A stretch of 6,746 nt of DNA. It comes from WS-2 sp964650245 (lineage in GTDB: Bacteria > Eisenbacteria > RBG-16-71-46). Under the pieces are notes generated by a model. That model did no database searches, was not told the origin of the DNA, and was given only the letters and a program-made list of their open reading frames with translations. Every line of letters starts with the position of its first letter. The first letter of the stretch is position 1. The DNA lies in assembly GCA_964650245.1 (NCBI GenBank), contig CAZYQK010000154.1:1-6746 (forward strand). Direction: 5' to 3'. Of this stretch, positions 1 to 5,135 are shown piece after piece. Position numbers and translations under genes: made by a program.

Positions 1-504
1 ATGCTCGACTCGATCGGCACCGACCACTGCCCGTTCACCATGGAGCAGAAGCGGATGGGGAAGGACAACTTCACGCTCATCCCGAACGGCGCGGCGGGGA
101 TCGAGGACCGGCTCCAGCTGCTCTACACCTACGGTGTGTGCGAGGGGAAGCTCGACCTGCAGCGCATGGTGGCGCTCGGCAGCACCAACCCGGCGCGCAT
201 CTTCGGGCTCTACCCGCGCAAGGGCACGATCGCGGTGGGCGCTGACGCCGATCTCGTGGTCTACGACCCGGTCGCGACCGGCACCCGCAGCGCGAAGACG
301 CACCACTCGCGCAGCGACCGCAGCATCTTCGAGGGGTTCAAGGTGCGCGGGAGGCCGACGACGGTCGTGGTGAACGGCCGCGTTCAGTACGCGGACGGGA
401 AGCTCAAGGTGGAGCGCGGCGCGGGACGTTTCATCAGGCGCGAGGTCGTGAAGCACGGTGCGCCGTACCCGGCGGGGGCGCGCGCGGCGCAGCCGGCGAG
501 CTAG
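1..504 (+). CDS. hydA: Dihydropyrimidinase / D-hydantoinase, C-terminal part (5' end outside window)
   Basis: This is a cytosolic amidohydrolase that opens the ring of dihydropyrimidines or 5-substituted hydantoins, the second step of reductive pyrimidine catabolism. About 167 residues are visible; family members run about 460-480, so this is the last third. The ATG at position 1 is almost certainly an internal Met, because the reading frame enters straight into the conserved GTDHCPF motif (residues 6-12), whose Asp8 corresponds to the metal-site aspartate of the family. The PNG motif at 28-30 matches the substrate-contacting loop, and residues 58-90 (STNPARIFGLYP, then KGTIAVGADADLVVYDP) are the typical return to the small beta-sandwich domain. 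VVVNGRVQ (122-129) is the usual C-terminal strand. The last 15-20 residues are Ala/Pro/Gly-rich and unconserved. The stop is TAG at 502-504. No partner genes of the pathway are visible. Dihydropyrimidinase and hydantoinase cannot be told apart here; allantoinase is less likely given the DHCPF context. Confidence 0.93.
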   Translation: MLDSIGTDHCPFTMEQKRMGKDNFTLIPNGAAGIEDRLQLLYTYGVCEGKLDLQRMVALGSTNPARIFGLYPRKGTIAVGADADLVVYDPVATGTRSAKTHHSRSDRSIFEGFKVRGRPTTVVVNGRVQYADGKLKVERGAGRFIRREVVKHGAPYPAGARAAQPAS

Positions 505-664
505 GCGAGCGAGCCGCGCCCCGATCGAGCCGGTTCGGCACCCGACCCGAGACCCTCGTCGCGTGCTGCTAGAGCTCGGTCAAGGTGCACCGGCATCCGC
601 CCGGGGTTGCCCAGGGAAACCGCACTCGCACCTTCCTGTCGCGTACGGAGCGATCGTCCGTCCC

Positions 665-715
665 CCGGTCGCTCGGGATCGTGGTGGCTCCATCGTCTGC
701 ACCCCGAGCGGCCGG
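665..715. repeat. Inverted repeat, 13-bp stem with 25-nt loop
   Basis: The left arm CCGGTCGCTCGGG (665-677) pairs with the right arm CCCGAGCGGCCGG (703-715). Twelve pairs are Watson-Crick and one is T669:G711, which would be a G.U wobble in a plus-strand transcript. After a mismatch (664/716) two further pairs are possible (663-717, 662-718). Within the loop, 681-683 (GTG) can pair with 700-702 (CAC). There is no T-run on either side, so it is not a classical intrinsic terminator. It could be a structured RNA, a protein-binding site or a mobile repeat unit. The pairing is directly visible; the function is unknown. Confidence 0.5.
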
Positions 716-799
716 CGGGATCGAGATGGCCTGTCACGCGGAATGTCTCGACGCGCCACCCCGGCGAACGGCAGGTCTTCATCCTCCCAGGGCGGAACC

Positions 800-847
800 G
801 GCTTCGAAGCCATCCCTTGACGGACTGGCCCGTGCGAGGAGTAGACT
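800..847 (+). promoter_or_regulatory. Possible promoter with adjoining operator-like palindrome
   Basis: The perfect palindrome GGCTTCGAAGCC (800-811) is followed 5 bp later by TTGACG (817-822), five of six bases of the housekeeping -35 consensus. TAGACT (842-847) matches four of six bases of the -10 consensus, but the spacer is 19 bp, longer than the optimal 17. If used, transcription would start near 855, leaving a leader of roughly 350 nt before the kinase ATG at 1213. The palindrome could then be an operator overlapping the polymerase upstream edge. This is the best -35-like hexamer noticed in the gap, but housekeeping promoters in GC-rich phyla are poorly predicted by eye. Confidence 0.25.
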
Positions 848-918
848 TTCGGGGACAAGGACGGGCACGATGTGCGTGCTCCGGTGGACCCTTGGAACTC
901 CCCCCGCGCCGGGCGCGC

Positions 919-957
919 GACCGATGCGTGAGGGCACCCGAGGTGCCTCGGTCGGTC
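919..957. repeat. Nested hairpin in the intergenic region
   Basis: The outer arms GACCGA (919-924) and TCGGTC (952-957) pair fully. After an asymmetric internal loop (925-929 against 950-951), the inner arms GAGG-G-CACC (930-938, G934 bulged) and GGTGCCTC (942-949) form 8 pairs around the triloop CGA (939-941). That makes 14 Watson-Crick pairs in 39 nt. No U-tract follows, so an intrinsic terminator is unlikely. It would lie in the leader of the kinase transcript if the promoter near 817-847 is real. A role in RNA stability, attenuation or protein binding is possible but not shown. Confidence 0.4.
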
Positions 958-1196
958 GCTCCCGCGGCGTTGGCTGTCAGCATGAGGCCGCCTGGCCGAA
1001 GCGCACGTTTCCTTAGAGTCAAAAGTTGGGTGAATGGCCGCGTTCAGGCGCACTAATGACTCGATGCGCAACAGGGCCCGCGGCGCCCGACGCGGGGGCC
1101 GGCGTCCTGGACCCGCCTGCGCCGCTCGGCGCAGCGGTGCTCTCGCCGTTTCCAGCCGCCGGGCCCCGGTCGAACATCAGGCGATCGTCCGTCGCC

Positions 1197-1202
1197 GAGG
1201 AG
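1197..1202 (+). promoter_or_regulatory. Ribosome binding site of the histidine kinase gene
   Basis: GAGGAG at 1197-1202 lies 10 nt before the ATG at 1213. The spacing is slightly long, but this is the only strong purine-rich Shine-Dalgarno match near the start, and it supports choosing this ATG. Confidence 0.65.
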
Positions 1203-1212
1203 TGCGGTTCCC

Positions 1213-2703
1213 ATGCCCCTGAAGGTGAACTACCAGGTCCGCGTCTCGGTCCTGCTCGCGATCGTGCTGGTGCTGGCCCTGCTCTGCAGCGCCGGAGCCC
1301 TGCTGACCGCCCGCGAGGTGGAGGGGCTCATGGCCGCGATGATCTCGCGCAACGTTCCGAGCCTGGTCGCGGCGACCGAGCTGGAGAACTCCCTGCTCCA
1401 GCAACGCGGGCTGGTCTCCGCGTACATGCTGGACGAAGGGCGGCAGGGGTGGATTCTCGATCTGGATCGTCTCAAGCCGTCCCTCGGGCGCTGGCTGGTG
1501 GAGGCGCGAAGGACCGCGGACACGGATGAGGAGCAGAAGATCGTCGCTCTGCTCGAGGAGGTGTACAAGACCTACGACGCGCAGCGCGAAGAGGCCATCG
1601 CGCTCTTCGAGGCGGGGCGCCATGCGGAAGCGCGCCAGATTCTCCTGCGTGATGTGAGCCTTCTGTCGAACCAGGCCCACGATCTCTGCCGTCAACTCGT
1701 GGCCGCGAACGAGCGGCAAATGCGGCTCGCGCTGGTGCAGGGGCACCGACGGCTCGGGCAGCTCACCGTGGCTGTGATCGTCGGCGCATCCGCGGCCGTT
1801 CTGGTCGCCCTTACGCTGCTCCTGATGGTGTTGCTGAGCATCCTTCGGCCGATGCAAAGGTTGGCGCAGGATGCGAAGGCGCTCACCGCCGACTCATCCG
1901 AGACCACGCCGCCACACTTCCCCGACGAGCTGCGCGAGTTCGAGTTCTACTCGCGCGCGCTGATGTCCGACATGACCAGGACCCGGAGCAGCCTGGAGGA
2001 CAGCCGGCAGCGCCTGCTCACGGCCGAGAAGCTCGCAGCCATCGGGAAGTTCGCGGCCTGTGTCGCGCACGAGATCCGGAACCCGCTCACCTCGATGAGA
2101 ATCTGGCTGTACGATCTTCAGCGGTCGGCGGCCGGGGACCCGGAAACCGAGCAGAAGTGCCGCATGCTGGCGGATGAAGTAGCCAGGCTGGAAGAAATGG
2201 CCACGAGCTTCCTTCAGCTTTCTCGCCCGCCGAACCTCAAGCTCGCGCCCCAGGACGTCGGAGCCATCATCGACCGGGCGCTGGAGTTCGCCGGGCATCG
2301 CCTCGATGAGAAGCGGCTTCGCGCCGTCCGGGTCAACGGGGAGGTGCTTCCGCCCGTGCTCGCGGACGCGGATCAGCTGCGCCAAGTCTTCCTGAACCTT
2401 CTCACGAACGCCGCCGACGCCACGCCTGCCGGCGGCGAGCTGCGGGTCACCGACGCCATCGAATGCCCTGGCGACGGCGGCAGAGTCGTCGTGGTGCGCG
2501 TCGAGGATGGCGGCCCGGGTGTGCCGGAAAAGGTGCGCGGGCATCTTTTCGAGCCCTTCGTCACGACCAAGGCCAATGGGACCGGGCTCGGCCTTTGTAT
2601 CGCATCCAGCATCATGGCCAAACACGGCGGGCGGCTGAGCCTCGAGTCGTCTACGGAACGCGGGTGCGTCTTCGCGGTGCGCATCCCCGTGTGCGAGGGC
2701 TGA
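1213..2703 (+). CDS. Membrane sensor histidine kinase (two-component system)
   Basis: This 496-residue inner-membrane sensor autophosphorylates on His and passes the phosphate to the regulator encoded 2 bp downstream. Order of parts: TM1 about 9-31; an all-helical extracytoplasmic region about 33-180, Leu/Ala/Glu-rich and almost free of Gly/Pro, resembling four-helix-bundle (4HB_MCP-type) sensors; TM2 about 184-210; a diverged HAMP-like linker (P213 to about D253, with DELREFEFYSRALMSDM as its second helix); a coiled coil; HisKA with the H-box AHEIRNPLTS (phospho-acceptor His286). The HATPase_c domain has the N-box NLLTNAADA (Asn399), the G1 box EDGGPGVP (Asp432), the F-box LFEPFVTTK (445-453) and the G2 box GTGLGL (456-461). 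All catalytic boxes are intact. Family knowledge: kinases of this layout (NtrB/AtoS/ZraS-like) usually pair with sigma-54 activators, as here. The ligand cannot be inferred. The ATG at 1213 is supported by GAGGAG upstream and by placing a short positive segment (Lys4, Arg10) before TM1. Confidence 0.95.
   Translation: MPLKVNYQVRVSVLLAIVLVLALLCSAGALLTAREVEGLMAAMISRNVPSLVAATELENSLLQQRGLVSAYMLDEGRQGWILDLDRLKPSLGRWLVEARRTADTDEEQKIVALLEEVYKTYDAQREEAIALFEAGRHAEARQILLRDVSLLSNQAHDLCRQLVAANERQMRLALVQGHRRLGQLTVAVIVGASAAVLVALTLLLMVLLSILRPMQRLAQDAKALTADSSETTPPHFPDELREFEFYSRALMSDMTRTRSSLEDSRQRLLTAEKLAAIGKFAACVAHEIRNPLTSMRIWLYDLQRSAAGDPETEQKCRMLADEVARLEEMATSFLQLSRPPNLKLAPQDVGAIIDRALEFAGHRLDEKRLRAVRVNGEVLPPVLADADQLRQVFLNLLTNAADATPAGGELRVTDAIECPGDGGRVVVVRVEDGGPGVPEKVRGHLFEPFVTTKANGTGLGLCIASSIMAKHGGRLSLESSTERGCVFAVRIPVCEG
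2695..2699 (+). promoter_or_regulatory. Ribosome binding site of the response regulator, inside the kinase gene
   Basis: GAGGG at 2695-2699 lies 6 nt before GTG 2706 and overlaps the last codons of the kinase. It fixes the regulator start at GTG 2706, although the same frame is open upstream to an ATG at 2463. Translation from that ATG would add 81 Arg-rich residues that read as an out-of-frame shadow of the kinase ATPase domain. The arrangement suggests translational coupling. Confidence 0.8.
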
Positions 2704-2705
2704 TC

Positions 2706-4157
2706 GTGGGTCGAATCCTGGTGGTGGACGACGACACGGGGATTCTCCGCGCGTTCAGCGCCCTGTTGATGAGCAGCGGCCACGAGATCACCACGGCTTC
2801 GAGCGGAGAGGAGGCCCTCGAGACCCTGGCCCGCGAACACCCCGAAGTGGTCGTGATGGACGTGTGGCTGCCCGGCATGGACGGGCTCGCGACGTTTCGG
2901 AAGATCAAGTCGAGTCACCCCCAGACACCGGTCATCGTCATCACGGGTACGAGCACGATGGACCTGGCCATCGAGGCTTCCAAGCTCGGGGCCTTCGAGT
3001 ACCAGCTGAAGCCATTCGATCCCAGCCGCATGCTCCAGATCATCGAGCATGCACTGGAGTCCGTACGTCTGGTTCGAATGCGCGACAACGGGGGCAGCGG
3101 GCTGGAGCCGCCATCCGGGGACTTCATCATCGGCCAGAGCCCCCGGATGCAGGAGGTATACAAGGAGATCGGGCGCGTGACGGCGACCGATGCGACCGTA
3201 CTCATCCGCGGGGAGTCGGGGACCGGCAAGGAGCTGGTCGCCAAGGCCATCCACCAGCACAGCCAGCGCGGCCAACAGTCGTTTGTGGTCGTGAACTGCG
3301 TGGCGATCCCGGAGACGCTCCTCGAAAGCGAGCTGTTCGGCTTCGAGCGGGGGGCTTTCACGGGGGCCACGGCGCGGCGCCTTGGCATGTTCGAGCGCGC
3401 TGATGGCGGGACCATTCTCCTTGATGAGGTCGGCGACGTTCCTCTCGGCGTTCAGGCCAAGATCCTGCGAGTGCTCCAGGAGAGGACTTTCGAGCGAGTC
3501 GGCGGCAATGAAACCATTCGGGTGGACGTCCGCATCTTGGCCGCGACGAATCGCGACATGGAGCAGGCAATCTTGCAGGGGAGATTCCGCGAGGATCTCT
3601 ATCATCGGCTCGACGTCGTGACGATCCATTTGCCGCCGCTCCGCGAGCGACGCGACGACATTCCGGCGCTGGTGAGCTCCTTCCTCTCGCGCTTCGCGGT
3701 GGAGCTGAAGATCGAGAGGCCCGCCATCTCACCGGACGCCATGGAGCTGCTCTGCAGCTATGCATGGCCGGGAAATGTGAGGGAGCTGGAGCACTGCCTG
3801 AAGCGCGCCCTGATTCACAGTCGCGGATTTCCGATTCAGCGGGGCGACCTGCGGCGCGCCCTCGAAGGGGGGGACGACGTGGCCGGCTCGCGCCCGACCG
3901 CGGATGGGGAAGCCGTGTTGCGCGATTTCGTCCGGGGCTATCTGGCCCGGGAATCGGGACCCGGCTGCGAGCCGAAGCTTATGGAGACGGTGGAGAGGGA
4001 ACTACTGCTGGAAGCACTTCGCCGCAGTCAGGGCAACCAGAGCAGGGCGGCGGAGCTGCTCGGCATCCCCAGGCCGACCCTCCATGCCAAGCTTCAGAGG
4101 CACGGTATCCGGACCACCGGTGTCGTCGAGCACGGGAAGCGGCAGGCCCAGGGGTAG
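2706..4157 (+). CDS. NtrC-family sigma-54-dependent response regulator
   Basis: This 483-residue cytoplasmic transcription activator, when phosphorylated, should oligomerise and use ATP to remodel sigma-54 RNA polymerase. Receiver domain 1-120: acidic pair Asp8/Asp9, phospho-acceptor Asp52 (VVVMDVWLPGMDG), Thr80 and Lys102 (QLKPFD). AAA+ domain about 140-370: Walker A GESGTGKE (169-176), the sigma-54 contact loop GAFTGA (216-221), Walker B TILLDE (236-241), the arginine-containing segment GRFREDLYHRL (292-302) and sensor II WPGNVRELE (354-362). The Fis-type helix-turn-helix is at about 428-468 (NQSRAAELLGIPRPTLHAKL). All residues needed for phosphorylation, ATP hydrolysis and sigma-54 engagement are present. 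One small deviation is Phe213 where ELFGHE is commonest in the family. The gene follows the kinase by 2 bp, so the two form one unit. The start is GTG, chosen from the Shine-Dalgarno and from the receiver beginning immediately (MGRILVVDDD). AtoC, ZraR and NtrC relatives cannot be distinguished. Confidence 0.96.
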   Translation: MGRILVVDDDTGILRAFSALLMSSGHEITTASSGEEALETLAREHPEVVVMDVWLPGMDGLATFRKIKSSHPQTPVIVITGTSTMDLAIEASKLGAFEYQLKPFDPSRMLQIIEHALESVRLVRMRDNGGSGLEPPSGDFIIGQSPRMQEVYKEIGRVTATDATVLIRGESGTGKELVAKAIHQHSQRGQQSFVVVNCVAIPETLLESELFGFERGAFTGATARRLGMFERADGGTILLDEVGDVPLGVQAKILRVLQERTFERVGGNETIRVDVRILAATNRDMEQAILQGRFREDLYHRLDVVTIHLPPLRERRDDIPALVSSFLSRFAVELKIERPAISPDAMELLCSYAWPGNVRELEHCLKRALIHSRGFPIQRGDLRRALEGGDDVAGSRPTADGEAVLRDFVRGYLARESGPGCEPKLMETVERELLLEALRRSQGNQSRAAELLGIPRPTLHAKLQRHGIRTTGVVEHGKRQAQG

Positions 4158-4174
4158 CTGGCGGCCGCCGGGCT
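4156..4174. terminator. Short palindromic hairpin between the convergent stop codons
   Basis: The 16-bp gap between the regulator stop (TAG 4155-4157) and the minus-strand stop (TGA, read from 4176 to 4174) contains the palindrome GGCGGCCGCC (4160-4169). The stem can extend to C4158-G4171 through a T.G wobble, and with one bulge to A4156-T4174 inside both stop codons. Because it is nearly symmetric it could form in both converging transcripts. No T-run follows on either strand, so it is at best an atypical or Rho-assisted end point. Confidence 0.25.
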
Positions 4175-5130
4175 CAACGCAGTCGCACGATCTGGATTCC
4201 CGTGTTTCCGGCCGGCGTGACGAGTCGGGCGAAATAAAGGCCGGGAGGCAAGATCTCGCCGGAATCTCCGCGGCCGTCCCAGGTGAGTTGACGCTGCCCG
4301 GGCGGGAACCAGCCAGCCTCAAAGCGGCGCACGACGCGGCCGAGCACGTCGTGGATCACCAGCCCCTGCGATCCTTCGGAGGGCGTCTCGATCAGGAGCG
4401 CGATCGCCGAACGCGAGGGATTCGGCGTGGCCCGCAGCCGCGGGCCGGGCGGGCGCAGGAGCGCGTCTTCGACGCCCACCGGGGACCCGATCGTAATGGA
4501 CGCGTCGCTCGGCGTCACGGGCACGACGTTCACGCCGGCATTGTAGAAGCGAAGCCCGCTCAGCAGGCGAACCATCGTGACCTGGGGAGTACTCGACGCG
4601 CGGAAGCGCAGCCGGTAGAGCTGCCCGGGGCCGGTGACCGAGACGCCGTTGCACAGCAGCACGAGTGTGACGGTGTCGCGGTCCGTGCCCTGGCGGAATC
4701 GGTGGAAGGTATTTCCGCAAGCGCTCGTCATCAGCGTGCCCCGCTGGAGCGACAGCGGGGAGATCGAAACCGGCGTGAGCGCGGCCGGGTCGAATCCGAT
4801 CACCGCGTCGAAGGCATTGAACGCGGAGCCCGCCTGCGTGACCTGGAGATAGATGTCGAACTCCGTTCCCGGCGGCACGGAGGTCGAGCTGGGGACGATC
4901 GCCGCGCTGACCCCCTGGGCGGAGGCGATAGCGGGGGCTAGCGCCGCCCCCAGAAGAACCTGGCTCACAAGCCACGCGATGGTCGCCTTCCGCACGCGGA
5001 CGCGGGCTCCGCACGCGGGATCCACAGGCGCGGCCCGACAGCACGCGAGGGCTCCGGCGGACCGGCGGTCTGCCCGTGCGGATGGGCTCGTGCCGCGGGT
5101 GCGGCCGCAAGCGGCATGGATGCGGGACAT
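4174..5130 (-). CDS. Secreted protein with cohesin-like domain and FlgD-like C-terminal tail
   Basis: This is a 318-residue exported protein of unknown specific function. A signal peptide is clear: Arg/Lys at 45-48, a hydrophobic core about 49-66, then the cleavage-like motif ASA before Gln72. Residues about 74-215 form one beta-rich domain with the pattern of cohesin-like folds (VPPGTEFDIYLQV, later VIGFDPAALTPVSI, then LYRLRFRA). It has two cysteines (138, 160) that could form a disulfide. Residues about 230-318 are a FlgD-like Ig tail beginning ATPNPS, with HDVLGRVVRRF, LTWDGRGDSGEILPPGLYFARLVT and a final IVRLR, like the tail of the gene upstream on this strand. The start is uncertain. 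ATG 5130 has an ideal Shine-Dalgarno (GAGG, 8 nt upstream) overlapping the upstream stop, but gives an unusual Arg/Ala-rich leader of about 44 residues before the signal peptide. GTG 4995 would give a normal signal peptide and 273 residues, with GGAG 11 nt upstream. The gene follows the previous one by only a few bases and is probably co-transcribed. Confidence 0.85.
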   Translation of the reverse strand: MSRIHAACGRTRGTSPSARADRRSAGALACCRAAPVDPACGARVRVRKATIAWLVSQVLLGAALAPAIASAQGVSAAIVPSSTSVPPGTEFDIYLQVTQAGSAFNAFDAVIGFDPAALTPVSISPLSLQRGTLMTSACGNTFHRFRQGTDRDTVTLVLLCNGVSVTGPGQLYRLRFRASSTPQVTMVRLLSGLRFYNAGVNVVPVTPSDASITIGSPVGVEDALLRPPGPRLRATPNPSRSAIALLIETPSEGSQGLVIHDVLGRVVRRFEAGWFPPGQRQLTWDGRGDSGEILPPGLYFARLVTPAGNTGIQIVRLR

Positions 5131-5135
5131 CACGG

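Larger units (their letters stand above)
505..1212. other. Long intergenic region without a convincing gene
   Basis: This 708-bp gap lies between the hydantoinase stop and the kinase start. All frames long enough to count give Arg/Pro/Ser/Gly/Ala-rich translations with no recognisable motif, and open frames occur on both strands at once, as expected for non-coding GC-rich DNA. No tRNA, rRNA, RNase P, tmRNA or SRP RNA signature was seen. What it does hold is structure: a 13-bp-stem inverted repeat (665-715), a perfect 12-bp palindrome (800-811) just upstream of a -35-like hexamer, a nested hairpin (919-957), a relatively AT-rich patch around 1008-1035, and two short repeats (650-662 with 1181-1193; 369-387 with 1029-1047). 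It probably contains the kinase promoter and leader, and possibly a small RNA or decayed sequence. Confidence 0.6.

Noticed and set aside
1..3. ATG at position 1 as the true start of the hydantoinase.
   Set aside because: It leads directly into the family's metal-site motif and leaves only a third of the normal length; it is an internal Met at the window edge.
482..519. Possible terminator: GCGCGGC (482-488) with GCCGCGC (513-519) around the hydantoinase stop.
   Set aside because: A 7-bp stem with a 24-nt loop and no T-run is easily produced by chance in such GC-rich sequence.
892..907. Possible sigma-54 promoter (GG at 894-895, GC at 906-907, correct 10-bp spacing).
   Set aside because: Only the GG/GC dinucleotides and a few flanking bases fit; the -12 element reads CCGC instead of TTGC. 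A second GG-N10-GC at 1028-1041 is equally weak.
501..1071. Overlapping open frames on both strands of the intergenic region (up to 173 residues).
   Set aside because: Arg/Pro/Ser/Gly-rich translations with no motif; several frames are open at once, as expected from low stop-codon frequency in GC-rich DNA.
2463..2705. Extended start for the response regulator at ATG 2463.
   Set aside because: The extra 81 residues are an out-of-frame reading of the kinase ATPase domain. The receiver begins right at GTG 2706, which has its own Shine-Dalgarno.
2373..3629. A 418-residue open frame on the minus strand across the kinase/regulator junction.
   Set aside because: It is the antisense shadow of a conserved NtrC-type AAA+ domain in GC-rich DNA. 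Its His/Asp/Leu-rich translation has no domain pattern, while the plus strand has intact catalytic motifs.
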